Of a DNA stretch of 64,000 bases, positions 51,971 to 61,730 are shown piece after piece. Made by a program: the position numbers and the translations under genes. The stretch is taken from the NCBI GenBank assembly GCA_016213505.1, contig JACRAF010000025.1, positions 95,748 through 159,747 of the forward strand. Direction: 5' to 3'. The notes below the pieces were generated by a model. That model saw nothing but the letters and a program-made list of their open reading frames with translations. It was not told the origin of the DNA and ran no database searches. Within the stretch, counting starts at the first letter, position 1; the number at the start of each line of letters is the position of its first letter. This stretch comes from Devosia nanyangense. Its GTDB lineage: Bacteria > Pseudomonadota > Alphaproteobacteria > Rhizobiales > Devosiaceae.

Positions 51971-52645
51971 ATGGAGTCCGTACCACAAACCCTCTCCCTC
52001 ACCCCCGACGCCGCCCTCGCCTATCTGCGCGAGGAAGCGGCGGCGCTGCTGGCGCGGCCGGGCCGGACCGCACTCGGCCTCGCCGGCGGACCGGGCACCG
52101 GTAAGTCGACGCTGGCGGTGCAACTGGTCGCGGCGCTGAACGCGGCGGAGCCGGGTGTCGCGGCCTATGTGCCGATGGACGGCTTCCACATGAAGCACGC
52201 CAAACTCGAGGGACTCGGCACGGCGGCCGACAAGGGCATGCCGCACACCTTCGAGGGCGCGGCGTTCGCCGATTTCCTCGCCGGGCTGAAGGCGGCGACG
52301 GGACCGATGAGCGGGCCGGGCTATTCGCGGAAGATCGAGGACGTGGTCGAGGCCGCCTTCGTCGTTCCCGCGTCCGCGAGGTTGCTGGTGGTGGAGGGCA
52401 ACTACCTGCTGCTGGCGACGGCGCCGTGGTGGCGGATCAAGCCGCTGCTCGACCGCGCCGTGTTCATCGAGGTGCCGCGCGAGACGGTGCGGGCACGGCT
52501 ACTGAAGCGGCATGCGGAGGAAGGCCTGTTCGGCGAGGAGCGCAATCGCGCCCATATCGAGCGGGTGGATTTGCCGAACTACGATCTGGTGATGCGCAGC
52601 AAGCCACGGGCAGATGTGTCGATCGAAATCAGCACAGACGACTAG
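51971..52645 (+). CDS. P-loop nucleoside/nucleotide kinase family protein
   Basis: 224 residues of the uridine kinase/pantothenate kinase-like superfamily. Walker A is LAGGPGTGKSTLAVQLVAAL, the substrate loop YVPMDGFHMKHAKLEGLG resembles YggC/FrcK-type kinases, LLVVEGNYLLL is Walker B-like and VRARLLKRHAEEGLFGEERN is the lid. The substrate is unknown; relatives include kinases next to sugar transporters. AGGGGAAA precedes the ATG. Its stop overlaps the stop of the converging CPBP gene. Confidence 0.85.
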   Translation: MESVPQTLSLTPDAALAYLREEAAALLARPGRTALGLAGGPGTGKSTLAVQLVAALNAAEPGVAAYVPMDGFHMKHAKLEGLGTAADKGMPHTFEGAAFADFLAGLKAATGPMSGPGYSRKIEDVVEAAFVVPASARLLVVEGNYLLLATAPWWRIKPLLDRAVFIEVPRETVRARLLKRHAEEGLFGEERNRAHIERVDLPNYDLVMRSKPRADVSIEISTDD

Positions 52646-53514
52646 CTCGTTGCGGCTGCGATTTCGGGATGCCGCCAGAAGCGCCAGGCGGCGTAGGCGC
52701 CCCAGACCATGACCGCGGTTGAGATGATCGCCGCCGGCAGGCCGGCCGCCGCGGGGACTGCGACCGCGAAGTTGTAGCTCGCGTGCCAGAGCGCGACGGC
52801 AAGGATGCTGCGCCCCGAGCGAAAGTAGAGGTCGGCGAGAGCGAAGGCGCCGAGCCCCAGTCCGATCAGCCAGCCGACAAGGGCCGGCCCGACCAGCGCC
52901 GCCATGCTGATGTTCACCCAGAACACCGGCACGTGCCAGAACGCCCACAGTACGGCCACGATGGCGGTGGCCCGCAAGGGATCGAGACGAAGGAGGAGCC
53001 GATCGGTGGCGAAGCCGCGCCAGCCGATCTCTTCGCCGAAGCCGTTGAGGATGACGACCGCGAGCAGCATGCCAATCGGTCCGACGCTTTCCGGGACGCC
53101 GGGAAAGAGAAGGAACTGCACGAGCTCCGGTTTCGGTCCGCCGACACTCCATTGCACCAGGACGATTACGGCGGTCAGCAGCGGCGGCACGACAATCGCC
53201 AAAGCGACCGGCCACGGATGCCGGGGCAACTGCCAGAAGCGGCGCACGAAGCGGAGCAGGCCGTCGGAACCATCGCAGATCGCCGTGACTACGAGCGCCG
53301 CGATGGCCGGCCCGAGCAAGCCGGGCAGATGGCTGACCGATGTGCCGGGCCCGGCGCGCAGTCCGAACGCAAGCAGGGTCAGCCAATAGGTCCAGCTGAG
53401 GACGACCGCGCCAGCGTAGTAGGAGATGACCGGGAAGCGCCGGACAAGATCACGCACCGATTTGCCCCGCTGAGGTTGCTCGTCAGGATGCTGGCAAGGC
53501 CACCCGAGGCGCAT
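52642..53514 (-). CDS. CPBP family intramembrane metalloprotease
   Basis: 290-residue integral membrane protein (ABI/CAAX-protease-like). Motif 1 is EEIGWRGFATDRLL (EExxxR), motif 2 FWHVPVFWVN and motif 3 HASYNFAV, all needed for zinc-dependent proteolysis in the membrane. The ATG at 53514 overlaps the pyrD 3' end; the GTG at 53457 (VRDLVRRFPVISYYAG) is an alternative that skips a hydrophilic N-terminus. Substrate unknown. Confidence 0.85.
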   Translation of the reverse strand: MRLGWPCQHPDEQPQRGKSVRDLVRRFPVISYYAGAVVLSWTYWLTLLAFGLRAGPGTSVSHLPGLLGPAIAALVVTAICDGSDGLLRFVRRFWQLPRHPWPVALAIVVPPLLTAVIVLVQWSVGGPKPELVQFLLFPGVPESVGPIGMLLAVVILNGFGEEIGWRGFATDRLLLRLDPLRATAIVAVLWAFWHVPVFWVNISMAALVGPALVGWLIGLGLGAFALADLYFRSGRSILAVALWHASYNFAVAVPAAAGLPAAIISTAVMVWGAYAAWRFWRHPEIAAATS

Positions 53515-53523
53515 TGCGCTGGA

Positions 53524-54624
53524 TCAAGTGCGCCCGGCTGCCCACTCGTCCGTCTTCCGGCCCACCAGCTCGCTGATGTTGCGCTTGCCTTCGGCGCGGA
53601 CGGCTGCGGCGAGGCCGCGCTTGATGCGGTCGAGCAAATCGAGGCCGCCGAACACCAGCGCCGAATAGAGCTGGATGGCGTTGGCGCCGGCCTCGAATTT
53701 TGCCAGCGCCGCTTGTGGCGAATGAATGCCGCCGACGCCGATGATGGGGAGGGTCGTGCGCTGGCGCATCTGCGCCAGGCGCCGGGTCGAGAGATCGAAC
53801 AGCGGCTTGCCGGAGAGGCCGCCGCTTTCGTTGGCGTGCTCCATGCCGGCGACGGTGTCGCGGCCGATGGTGGTGTTGGAGACGATGAGCCCATCGAGGT
53901 CGGTCTCGGAGATCGCCCTGGCGATGGCATCGAGCGCCTTTTCGTCGAGATCGGGGGCGATCTTGAGGAAGACCGGAACCCGCACCGGCGACTTGGAGCG
54001 GACGGTGAGCACCGCGTAGAGCAGCCGCTCCAGCGCCTCGGCCTGCTGCAGGTCGCGCAGGCCCGGCGTGTTGGGCGAGGAGATGTTGACCGTCAGGTAA
54101 TCGGCGACGCGGGCGAAACGGGCGACGCCCTTGGCGTAGTCGGCGATGAAGTCCGGGCTCGCCTTGTTGGCGCCGATGTTGACGCCGAGCGCGGCGGGGA
54201 CGCGCGTCCCCTGCAGGCGGCGGAACACCTCGTCGTGGCCGTCATTGTTGAAGCCCATGCGGTTGATGACACCCTCGACGGCGGCGACGCGAAACAGCCG
54301 CGGCTTCGGATTGCCCGACTGCGGCAGCGGCGTCACCGTGCCCACCTCGACCATGCCGAAACCCATGAGCGCGAGGGCGCGCGGCACCTCGCCATTTTTG
54401 TCGAAGCCGGCGGCCATTCCGACCGGATTGGAAAGCTCGAGCCCAGCCAGGGTGGTCTTCAGCTCCGGCGGATCGGGCGTGTCCTGTTGGGGGGCGAGGC
54501 CCAGGCGCAGCGCGTTGATGGTGGCGGCATGCGCGACCTCCGGGTCCATGCGCAGCAGGCTGTCACGGGTCAGCGACTGGAGCAGCGGTACGCGAAGCAG
54601 GGGCGAGAGCGCCGACAGGATCAT
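53524..54624 (-). CDS. pyrD: Dihydroorotate dehydrogenase (quinone), class 2
   Basis: 366-residue membrane-associated FMN enzyme of pyrimidine synthesis that passes electrons to quinone. Features: N-terminal membrane-association helix (SPLLRVPLLQSLTRDSLLRM), TTLAGLELSNPVGMAAGFDK, NRMGFNNDGHDEV, VNISSPNTPGL with the catalytic Ser region, ISNTTIGRDTVA-type segment (LIVSNTTIGR) and GVGGIHSPQAALAKFEAGAN. The start at 54624 overlaps the DUF952 stop as ATGA. Confidence 0.96.
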   Translation of the reverse strand: MILSALSPLLRVPLLQSLTRDSLLRMDPEVAHAATINALRLGLAPQQDTPDPPELKTTLAGLELSNPVGMAAGFDKNGEVPRALALMGFGMVEVGTVTPLPQSGNPKPRLFRVAAVEGVINRMGFNNDGHDEVFRRLQGTRVPAALGVNIGANKASPDFIADYAKGVARFARVADYLTVNISSPNTPGLRDLQQAEALERLLYAVLTVRSKSPVRVPVFLKIAPDLDEKALDAIARAISETDLDGLIVSNTTIGRDTVAGMEHANESGGLSGKPLFDLSTRRLAQMRQRTTLPIIGVGGIHSPQAALAKFEAGANAIQLYSALVFGGLDLLDRIKRGLAAAVRAEGKRNISELVGRKTDEWAAGRT

Positions 54625-54986
54625 CGGACCCACTCCGGCAGGGTGACGCCGCCATCGGCGGCGACCGCCACGGTCGCGCTTTGTGCGACCGCCCGCATCG
54701 GCAGCTCGCCGTAGAGATGGGGGAACAACTGGCCGCCGCGCGACGGCTCCCAGCGGAGGCCTCCGCCGAGATCGCCGGTGCGAACCGAGAACACCACGAG
54801 ATCGCCCTGCCCGGCAAAATGCAGCCGTAGCGTCTCACCGAGCTGCGTCGCGGTCGAAAAGTGAATGTAGCCGTCCTGGTGGTCGATCGGCATGCCCGCG
54901 AACACGCCGGCGGGATCGGAGGCGTCGAACACGGCGCGGCTCACGACCTTGTAGACGAAATCGGGGGTACGCGTCGGCGTCGTCAG
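54621..54986 (-). CDS. DUF952 family protein, probable CTG start codon
   Basis: 121 residues if read from the CTG at 54986. The family core is present: DFVYKVVSRAVFDASDP, then DHQDGYIHFSTATQLGETLR, LVVFSVRTGDLGGGLRWEPS and GQLFPHLYGELPM. The first in-frame ATG/GTG is the GTG at 54944, which cuts off the conserved FVYKVV strand. AGGAGG lies five bases upstream of CTG-ACG-ACG, and a stop precedes it, so a CTG start or a recent ATG to CTG change is likely. Function of DUF952 is unknown. It is coupled to pyrD by a four-base overlap. Confidence 0.8.
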   Translation of the reverse strand: MTTPTRTPDFVYKVVSRAVFDASDPAGVFAGMPIDHQDGYIHFSTATQLGETLRLHFAGQGDLVVFSVRTGDLGGGLRWEPSRGGQLFPHLYGELPMRAVAQSATVAVAADGGVTLPEWVR

Positions 54987-55053
54987 GGCCGCCTCCTCTG
55001 GCTGGCACAGCCTCTAGCCAAGCAATCGTGACCGCACAAGGCGGCCGAGGTGC

Positions 55054-55082
55054 TTTACAGGCGTACGCCTGAGGACTATTAC
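55054..55082 (+). promoter_or_regulatory. Promoter of the S24 regulator with a palindromic spacer
   Basis: TTTACA (55054-55059) and TATTAC (55077-55082) are 17 bases apart. The spacer contains CAGGCGTACGCCTG (55058-55071), a perfect 14-base palindrome. A repressor bound there would block RNA polymerase. Confidence 0.65.
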
Positions 55083-55103
55083 ATAGGACTTCTGTCTCCT
55101 ATG
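55082..55103. promoter_or_regulatory. Inverted repeat CATAGGA-N8-TCCTATG upstream of the S24 regulator
   Basis: Seven-base perfect arms at 55082-55088 and 55097-55103, beginning at the end of the -10 hexamer and covering the likely start site, 29 bases before the ATG. Probable operator for autoregulation. Confidence 0.6.
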
Positions 55104-55131
55104 GGACAATTTTCCTCAATCTGGGCCGCTT

Positions 55132-55773
55132 ATGCTGTCGCACAGCGCCATTTGGGATGCCATCGACTCGCTCGCCACCCGGCACGGCTTCACCGCCTCG
55201 GGGCTGGCCAAGCTCGCCGGGCTGGACGCCACCGCCTTCAACCGCTCCAAGCGGGTGAGCCGCGACGGCCGCGAACGCTGGCCCTCGACCGAGAGCATCG
55301 CCAAACTGCTGGAAGCCACCGGCGAGAGTTTCGACGCCTTCCTCTCGAGTGGCGGGGCCTATCTGCAGGCGGCGAGCCAGCCGGGCGGCGCGACGGTGCC
55401 GCTGCTCGGCCTCGCGCAAGCCGGCGCCGGCGGCTTCTTCGATGCCGCCGGATTTCCCGCCGGCGAAGGCTGGGACGAGGTGCGGCTGCCCGGACCGGGC
55501 GAAGGCGGCATCTATGCCCTCGAGGTCACCGGCGATTCCATGCTGCCGCTCTACCGCGACGGCGACCGCATCGTGGTGTCGCCCTCCGAGCAGGTGCGGC
55601 GCGGCGACCGCGTGGTGGTCAAGACCCGCGATGGCGAGGTCATGGCCAAGATTCTGGCGCGGCAGACGGCGAATGTGGTCGAGCTGCATTCGCTCAACCC
55701 CGCCCACGCGCCGCGGCTGATCGACACCAAGGATGTCGAGTGGATCGCGCGCATCATCTGGGCAAGCCAGTAG
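55132..55773 (+). CDS. XRE-type helix-turn-helix regulator with S24 (LexA-like) peptidase domain
   Basis: 213 residues. The N-terminal helix-turn-helix (about 5-70, FTASGLAKLAGLDATAFNRS) is joined to an S24 peptidase domain (about 95-205). The Ala-Gly in LAQAGAGG is a possible self-cleavage site, the catalytic Ser is in VTGDSMLPLYRDGD and the Lys in VVVKTRDGEVMAKIL. Such proteins repress a few genes and may be cleaved during stress. No prophage genes surround it. It precedes the hydrolase gene by nine bases, so the two may be cotranscribed. Confidence 0.9.
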   Translation: MLSHSAIWDAIDSLATRHGFTASGLAKLAGLDATAFNRSKRVSRDGRERWPSTESIAKLLEATGESFDAFLSSGGAYLQAASQPGGATVPLLGLAQAGAGGFFDAAGFPAGEGWDEVRLPGPGEGGIYALEVTGDSMLPLYRDGDRIVVSPSEQVRRGDRVVVKTRDGEVMAKILARQTANVVELHSLNPAHAPRLIDTKDVEWIARIIWASQ

Positions 55774-55782
55774 GAGCAACCG

Positions 55783-56388
55783 ATGGACATACTCCTTCCG
55801 CCCGCCGGCCGTGGACCGGGCGTGCTGGTCGCCCACCCCTGGTGGGGCCTCAACCAGACCCTCCGCGACTATGGTGCGGCGCTGGCGCGTGAGGGGTTCG
55901 TCGTGGGCCTGCCGGATTTGTTCGCGGGCGAAGTCACCACCAGCATCGAGGTGGCGCAAAAGCAAATCCGCCAGCACTGGAAAGCAGCGGGCCCAGCACT
56001 CGCAGCAGCCCTCACCGGACTTGCCGCGCACAACGCCGTCACGGCGCCGACGCTGGGCGCCGTCGGCTTCTCGTTCGGCGGCTACCACCTGCTCGCCGCA
56101 TTGAAGACCCGCCGTCTGCCGATGGCCCGCCTCGTCACCTACTACGCGACGCACGCCCTGCCCAAGCGGCACGCGCCGGTGCTCGCGCACTTTGCGGCGG
56201 ACGACGATTTCGAGAGCGCGGCGGACATAGAGGCATTGGCGGCGGCGTTGAAGGCGGCGGGTCCGCCCAATGCTTCCTATTCCTATGCCCGAACCAAGCA
56301 CTGGTTCGCCGAGAGCGACCGGCCGGAATACGACGCGGCCGCCGCCAAGCTGGCATTCACACGGACGGTGGCGTTCCTCAGGGGTTAG
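55783..56388 (+). CDS. Dienelactone hydrolase family protein with Ser nucleophile
   Basis: 201-residue alpha/beta hydrolase. PGVLVAHPWWGLNQTLRDYG is the DLH N-terminal motif and GFVVGLPDLFAGE follows. The nucleophile elbow is GFSFGG, with Ser in place of the usual Cys of dienelactone hydrolases; the Asp (FAADDDFE) and His (TKHWFAE) of the triad are present. Substrate unknown. It ends directly against lysK, which converges. Confidence 0.88.
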   Translation: MDILLPPAGRGPGVLVAHPWWGLNQTLRDYGAALAREGFVVGLPDLFAGEVTTSIEVAQKQIRQHWKAAGPALAAALTGLAAHNAVTAPTLGAVGFSFGGYHLLAALKTRRLPMARLVTYYATHALPKRHAPVLAHFAADDDFESAADIEALAAALKAAGPPNASYSYARTKHWFAESDRPEYDAAAAKLAFTRTVAFLRG

Positions 56389-58002
56389 CTACGCCGCCGT
56401 GACCAGCTTCCCCGCCAGTGCATCCTCGATGAGCTTCCGCGTTTCCGCCACGCCATACAGCGCCACGAACGAGCCGAAGCGGGGGCCCTGGTCGGCGCCG
56501 AGCAGCACCTGGTAGATGGCGCCGAACCAGTCGCGCAGCGGCTCGAACTGATGGGCCTTGCCGACCTCGTAGATAAGGTTCTGCAATTCCTCGGCGCTCT
56601 GGTTGTCCTTGCCCGCGAGTTGATCGGCCAGGTCCTGCAGCGCGGCGCGCTCCTTGTCGGTGGGGGCGCGGAAGACCTTGGTCGGCTTCACTTCGTCGTT
56701 GAAATAGCGCAGCGCGTAGCCGACGAGGCGATCGAGCTCGGGGTTGCTGGCGGCGGTCTCGCCCGGCAGGCGCCGCGACAGATAGTTCCAGACGACGGCG
56801 CTCTCGTGCGCGTTCGACGCCGAGGCGAGATTGAGCAGCAGCCCGAAGGTCACCGGCATGTCGAGCTTTGGCGGGTGGCCGGTGTGGATATGGAAGGCCG
56901 GGTTCTCGAGCCGCTCATTGGGACCCTGGGTCTCGTAGGCGGCGACGAACTGATAATACTCGTCGACGGCGCGCGGGATGACGTCGAAATAGAGCCGCTT
57001 GGCCACCCGCGGCTTCTGGAACATGTAGAGCGCGAGGCTCTCGGGCGAGGCGTAGGCCAGCCACTCGTCGATGGTGAGGCCGTTGCCCTTCGACTTCGAA
57101 ATCTTCTGGCCGTTCTCGTCGAGAAACAGCTCGTAGACATAGTGCTCGGGCGCGATGCCGCCGAGGATGGTGCAGATGCGGTCGTAGATCGGCGCGTTGG
57201 TCTGGTGGTCCTTGCCGAACATCTCGAAATCGACGCCGAGCGCATACCAGCGCATGCCGAAATCGGGCTTCCACTGCAGCTTCACATGGCCGCCGGTGAC
57301 CGGCAGCGTGGTCTGGGTGCCGTCCTCGTCGGCGAAGGTGATGGTGCCAGCCCTCGCATCGACGTTGTGCATCGGCACATAGAGCACGCGGCCCGTCGTG
57401 GGCGAGATCGGCAGGAACGGCGAATAGGTCGCCTGCCGTTCGGCCCCGAGGGTGGGCAGCATCACGGCCATGATCGCGTCGTAGTTTTCGGCGGCCTTGA
57501 TCAGCGCGGCGTCGAAGCGGCCCGACTTGTAGTACTGGGTGGCGCTGGCGAACTCGTAGTTGAAGCCGAAGGTGTCGAGGAAGCGGCGCAGCATGGCGTT
57601 GTTGTGATCGCCGAAGCTCGGATACTCGCCGCCGAAGGGATCGGGCACGCTGGTCAGCGGCTTGTGCAGATGCGGCTCGAGGAAGGCGCGGTCGGGCACG
57701 TTCTCGGGAATCTTGCGCATCCCGTCCATGTCGTCGGAAAAGCACAGCAGCCGCGTCGGGATCTCGTCGCGGGTCAAGAGCCGGAAGGCGGTGCGGACCA
57801 TGGTGGTGCGCGCCACTTCACCAAAGGTGCCGATATGGGGCAGGCCCGAAGGGCCGTAGCCGGTCTCGAACAGCGCTTCGGTCTTCCCCGTCCGCTGCAG
57901 CCGGGCGACGAGTTTGCGCGCTTCCTCGAAGGGCCAGGCTTTCGCCGTCTGGGCCGCATCGAAGAAGGCGGGATCGAGCTCGGGAACGGCGGCGGTGGTC
58001 AC
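56389..58002 (-). CDS. lysK: Lysyl-tRNA synthetase, class I
   Basis: 537-residue synthetase that charges tRNA-Lys. It has the class I Rossmann signatures: a HIGH-like PHIGTFGE in [20 protein letters not shown] and KISKSKGNG for KMSKS, with C-terminal helical domain. Class I LysRS is an archaeal-type enzyme found in spirochaetes and many alphaproteobacteria in place of the class II form. GTG start at 58002. Confidence 0.95.
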   Translation of the reverse strand: MTTAAVPELDPAFFDAAQTAKAWPFEEARKLVARLQRTGKTEALFETGYGPSGLPHIGTFGEVARTTMVRTAFRLLTRDEIPTRLLCFSDDMDGMRKIPENVPDRAFLEPHLHKPLTSVPDPFGGEYPSFGDHNNAMLRRFLDTFGFNYEFASATQYYKSGRFDAALIKAAENYDAIMAVMLPTLGAERQATYSPFLPISPTTGRVLYVPMHNVDARAGTITFADEDGTQTTLPVTGGHVKLQWKPDFGMRWYALGVDFEMFGKDHQTNAPIYDRICTILGGIAPEHYVYELFLDENGQKISKSKGNGLTIDEWLAYASPESLALYMFQKPRVAKRLYFDVIPRAVDEYYQFVAAYETQGPNERLENPAFHIHTGHPPKLDMPVTFGLLLNLASASNAHESAVVWNYLSRRLPGETAASNPELDRLVGYALRYFNDEVKPTKVFRAPTDKERAALQDLADQLAGKDNQSAEELQNLIYEVGKAHQFEPLRDWFGAIYQVLLGADQGPRFGSFVALYGVAETRKLIEDALAGKLVTAA

Positions 58003-58135
58003 GGGAAATCTGCCCGGTTGATTGGGAATGCGCGGTGTTGCCCCATCGGCGGCGGCGGAGTCAATGGTCCGGGCCGCTGGACAAGCCGGGCGATGCTCCT
58101 TAGGTAAGCGGGACTTTCCGACCCGGAGCCCCGCT

Positions 58136-58543
58136 ATGAGCCTCTCGACCCAGGATGCGCTGGTCTATCTGATGGTGATCGCCGCCACTTCCGACGCCGC
58201 GGTGAGCGATCGCGAGCTCAGGGCCATCGAGGCGCTGGTCGGCCGTTCGCCGGTGTTCGACGGGTTCGATCGCAGCCGGCTCGGCGAGGTCGCAGCCGAA
58301 GCGATCGACCTGCTCAAGGACAGCTCCGATCTCGACCGGGTGCTCGGCATGATCCTGGGCGCCATTCCGGCGCGGCTGCACGACACCGCCTATGCGCTCG
58401 CGGTCGAAATCGCCACGGTGGACATCCGGCTCGTGCAGGAGGAGCTGCGGCTGCTCGAAATGATCCGCGACAAACTCGCGCTCGACGGCCTGATCTCGGC
58501 CGCCATCGAGGCCTCGGCGCGAGCCCGGCTGCGGCACGCATAG
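58136..58543 (+). CDS. TerB-like tellurite resistance family protein
   Basis: 135 residues, all-helical. [20 protein letters not shown] is the acidic loop of TerB-type domains and [20 protein letters not shown] repeats the pattern. It is cytoplasmic; the link to tellurite resistance is by family name only. The ATG at 58136 begins the conserved helix; upstream frame is not homologous. Confidence 0.75.
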   Translation: MSLSTQDALVYLMVIAATSDAAVSDRELRAIEALVGRSPVFDGFDRSRLGEVAAEAIDLLKDSSDLDRVLGMILGAIPARLHDTAYALAVEIATVDIRLVQEELRLLEMIRDKLALDGLISAAIEASARARLRHA

Positions 58544-58618
58544 CCCGTCCAGTCGTCGGCTGCGGCTGCGCGTCGCCCCCCGTTGACCGACGGCAGTCGC
58601 CGCCGCACTCTCTCACCC

Positions 58619-59875
58619 ATGAAAATCCTCATTCTCGGCGCCGGCGTCATCGGCACCACCTCCGCCTACTATCTCGCCAAAGCCGGCCACGAGGTCACCG
58701 TCGTCGACCGGCAGCCCGGTCCCGGCCTCGAGACCAGTTTTGCCAACGCCGGTGAGATTTCGCCGGGCTACGCCTCGCCCTGGGCCGGACCGGGCATTCC
58801 GCTCAAGGCCATCAAATGGCTGCTGATGCCCGACGGCCCGCTGGTGCTCAGGCCCAAGCTCGATCCGCGCATGTGGATCTGGGGGCTGCAGCTGCTCGCC
58901 AACTGCACCGAGCGCGCCTACGCGCTCAACAAGTCGCGCATGGTGCGGCTCGCCGAGTACAGCCGCGACCGCATGATCGAGCTGCGCGCCCAAACCGGCA
59001 TCGCCTATGACGGCCGCCAGCAGGGCACGCTGCAGCTGTTCCGCGAGCAGAAGCAGCTCGACCATGCCGAAAGCGACATCGCCGTGCTGAAGCAATATGG
59101 CGTGCCCTACGAGGTGCTCGACCCGAAGGCCTGCGTTGCCGCCGAACCGGGCCTCGCTACCGCCGGGGTATCGTTCGTCGGCGGATTGCGCCTGCCCAAC
59201 GACGAGACCGGCGACTGCAAATTGTTCACCGAGCGGCTGGCGACGCTGGCGGCCGGGGCCGGAGTGACGTTCCACTTCGGCACGCAGATCGACGGCATCC
59301 AGACCCTGGGTGACAAGGTCACGGGTGTGGTGACGAGCCGCGGCGTGCTGACAGGCGACATCTATGTCGGTGCGCTCGGCAGCTACACGCCACTCATGGT
59401 GGCGCCGCTCGGCATCTCGCTGCCGGTCTATCCGATCAAGGGCTACTCGATCACCGTGCCGGTCACCGATGCGTCGGTGGCGCCGGTCTCGACGGTGATG
59501 GACGAAACCTACAAGGTCGCGACCACCCGGCTCGGCGACCGCATCCGCGTCGGCGGCACCGCCGAGATCGCCGGCTGGGACACGACGCTCAGACCGCATC
59601 GGCGCGGACCGCTCGACCGCTCGCTGCGCGACCTCTTCCCCAGGGCCGGCGATCTCTCCAGAGCGACGTTCTGGTGCGGTTTGCGGCCGATGACACCGGA
59701 CGGCACGCCCGTGCTTGGCCGGGCGAAGTTCTCGAACTTCTACCTCAACACCGGCCACGGCACCCTGGGCTGGACCATGGCGGCCGGCTCGGGCCGGGTC
59801 CTCGCCGATCTCGTTTCCGGCAAGCCGGCCGAGATCGATACCTCCGATCTCGGGCTCAGCCGGTACGGGGCCTGA
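58619..59875 (+). CDS. dadA: D-amino acid dehydrogenase small subunit
   Basis: 418-residue FAD enzyme that oxidises D-amino acids (mainly D-Ala) to keto acids, donating electrons to the respiratory chain. The dinucleotide motif [20 protein letters not shown] starts the protein; [20 protein letters not shown] and [14 protein letters not shown] are DadA signatures, followed by [17 protein letters not shown]. The 3' end overlaps the end of the converging glycosyltransferase by 20 bases. Confidence 0.95.
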   Translation: MKILILGAGVIGTTSAYYLAKAGHEVTVVDRQPGPGLETSFANAGEISPGYASPWAGPGIPLKAIKWLLMPDGPLVLRPKLDPRMWIWGLQLLANCTERAYALNKSRMVRLAEYSRDRMIELRAQTGIAYDGRQQGTLQLFREQKQLDHAESDIAVLKQYGVPYEVLDPKACVAAEPGLATAGVSFVGGLRLPNDETGDCKLFTERLATLAAGAGVTFHFGTQIDGIQTLGDKVTGVVTSRGVLTGDIYVGALGSYTPLMVAPLGISLPVYPIKGYSITVPVTDASVAPVSTVMDETYKVATTRLGDRIRVGGTAEIAGWDTTLRPHRRGPLDRSLRDLFPRAGDLSRATFWCGLRPMTPDGTPVLGRAKFSNFYLNTGHGTLGWTMAAGSGRVLADLVSGKPAEIDTSDLGLSRYGA

Positions 59876-61730
59876 GCGCGCGCGTCGGACCGGCGGCCGG
59901 CGGCGCTTGTTGCCGGCTGATCTGCGTGAGCCCATGCGTGGTTTTGGCCCAGTAGACCGGCTTGGTGATGAGTTCGACGGTCGCCAGCATCGCCGCGATC
60001 GAATGCAGCGCCCAATAGGCCGGCAGCAGGAGTTGCGCCGGCAACAGGTGCAGCGCCCGCTGATGTGCCAGACCGCTGATCACCACCGCCAGTGCCCCGC
60101 CATAGCCGGTCGCCAGAATGCCTAAGGCCACCCAGTCCCAGATATCCTGCGGCACGAGGCCGGCGCCGCCCGCGACGATCACCCGGACGGCCAGCGAGCC
60201 GACCAGCACCGTGTGCAGCAGCGAGGACAGGATCATGCCGCCCACCAGTGCCTGAAAGGCAAGAAAGCCGCGCCAGCCGATCTCGTCGAGAAACAGGTTC
60301 GGCGCGCGGTTGTGGACGACGAAGGTCTGCATCCAGCCCTTCATCCAGCGCGTCCGCTGCGCCATCCAGGAGCGAAGCGTCAGCGGCGCTTCTTCGAAGG
60401 TGCGGCTCTCGAACGCCTCGGCGCGAAAGCCGCGGCGGGCCAGCCGCACGCCGATGTCGGCGTCTTCGGTGACGTTGAAGGCATCCCAGCCGCCGATCTC
60501 GCGCAGCACATCGGTGCGGAAATGGTTACTCGTGCCGCCCAGCGGCATCGGCAGGCCCCAGCGCGCCAGCGCCGGCAGCAGGCGTCCGAACAGCCCCGCA
60601 TACTCGCCCGCGAACAGCGCCGTGAGCGCGGTCTCGCCGGCGTTTTCCGGCACCAGTTCGGCCTGCAGGCAGGCGAGCCCGGCATCCGCCTCGAACCGGC
60701 TCGCCGCCTCGCGCAGCTGCAGCGGATCGGGCACGTCCTCGGCATCATAGACGACGAGATATTTTCCGCGCGCCAACGGCAACGCGTAGTCGATGGCCTT
60801 GGGCTTGGTGTGCGGCGCGCCCTCCGGCACCACCACCAGCCGGAACCGCGGATCGCCCAGGATGTCACGCACGGCCGCGATCGTCTCGGGGCTGCGGGCC
60901 TCGACCACGAATTTGATGTCGAGGCGTTCGGCCGGGTAGTCGAGCGCCGACAATCCGCGTTGCAGCATCGGGACCATTCCCGCTTCGTCGCGCAGCGGCA
61001 CGAGCACTGTGTAGACCGGCAGATCCATATCGTCGAGCAGGGTCGGCGGAGGCACGACCGACCTGGGTGGGATCGCCGCGAGCAGTCGCAGCAGCCCCGG
61101 CGCCATCAGCAGCAGCGCGACGATGGGCATCAGCACCGGCCGCGCAACGAGGCCGGCTGCCATCACCAGTCCGATTGCCATCACGAGCAGCACGACGAAG
61201 CCGACGCGCACCGGCCGCGGCAGGGCCTGCGCGGCGCTGGCCTCCGGCCATTTGGCGGTGATCCGCTGTCGTGCCGCGTCCATCAGCTGGTTGCTCGCGG
61301 CGCGCGCTAGGCCCGCCTCGATCGCATCGGGCGGCGCAAAGCACAGGCGCCGTGCGAGTTCGGGCCGCTCCTGCCGCGACCGCGCCAGGTTGAGGACCTG
61401 CTCGAAGCCCGGCGCGCCGAAGGTCAGCGCGTGGCCCGACACCGTTTGCCTCAGGCTGCGGATTTCCCCCAGCCGGTCGAGGTGCACGGCCTGCGCCTCC
61501 TCGTGCAGTTGCGGGGCCGGGATCACCGCCGTGAACGGAAATCCCGCCCAGTGCGCCGCGCGCTGCCACACCGGCGCGGTGCCCAGCCCGAACCGATGCG
61601 CACAATAGTCGAGCGGGTCGGCGCCGAGCCGCGCGGCCTCGACCAGATACTTGTCTGCCGCTTCATCGGAACCGCAATTGTCGCCGAGCACGGCGCGCAG
61701 AAGAGCCAAGGCGTCTATTGTCTGAGACAT
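59856..61730 (-). CDS. Membrane glycosyltransferase family 2 with N-terminal GspE-like domain
   Basis: 624 residues. An N-terminal soluble domain (about 1-165) like the GspE/MshEN N-terminal module precedes two membrane helices (about 175-225), a GT-A catalytic domain (about 240-470) and C-terminal helices. Catalytic motifs: [30 protein letters not shown] and QRTRW (QxxRW), as in processive beta-glycan synthases. It probably makes an exopolysaccharide. The ATG at 61730, with GGGGAAG upstream, is preferred over an upstream start. Confidence 0.88.
   Translation of the reverse strand: MSQTIDALALLRAVLGDNCGSDEAADKYLVEAARLGADPLDYCAHRFGLGTAPVWQRAAHWAGFPFTAVIPAPQLHEEAQAVHLDRLGEIRSLRQTVSGHALTFGAPGFEQVLNLARSRQERPELARRLCFAPPDAIEAGLARAASNQLMDAARQRITAKWPEASAAQALPRPVRVGFVVLLVMAIGLVMAAGLVARPVLMPIVALLLMAPGLLRLLAAIPPRSVVPPPTLLDDMDLPVYTVLVPLRDEAGMVPMLQRGLSALDYPAERLDIKFVVEARSPETIAAVRDILGDPRFRLVVVPEGAPHTKPKAIDYALPLARGKYLVVYDAEDVPDPLQLREAASRFEADAGLACLQAELVPENAGETALTALFAGEYAGLFGRLLPALARWGLPMPLGGTSNHFRTDVLREIGGWDAFNVTEDADIGVRLARRGFRAEAFESRTFEEAPLTLRSWMAQRTRWMKGWMQTFVVHNRAPNLFLDEIGWRGFLAFQALVGGMILSSLLHTVLVGSLAVRVIVAGGAGLVPQDIWDWVALGILATGYGGALAVVISGLAHQRALHLLPAQLLLPAYWALHSIAAMLATVELITKPVYWAKTTHGLTQISRQQAPPAAGPTRALRPRTG

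Noticed and set aside
53514..53527. Second FNR-like box (TTGCG-CTGG-ATCAA)
   Set aside because: Two mismatches in one half-site and it lies over the pyrD 3' end, not upstream of a gene likely to need it.
55132..55773. S24 repressor as a sign of a prophage
   Set aside because: No integrase, structural or lysis genes surround it; neighbours are housekeeping genes.
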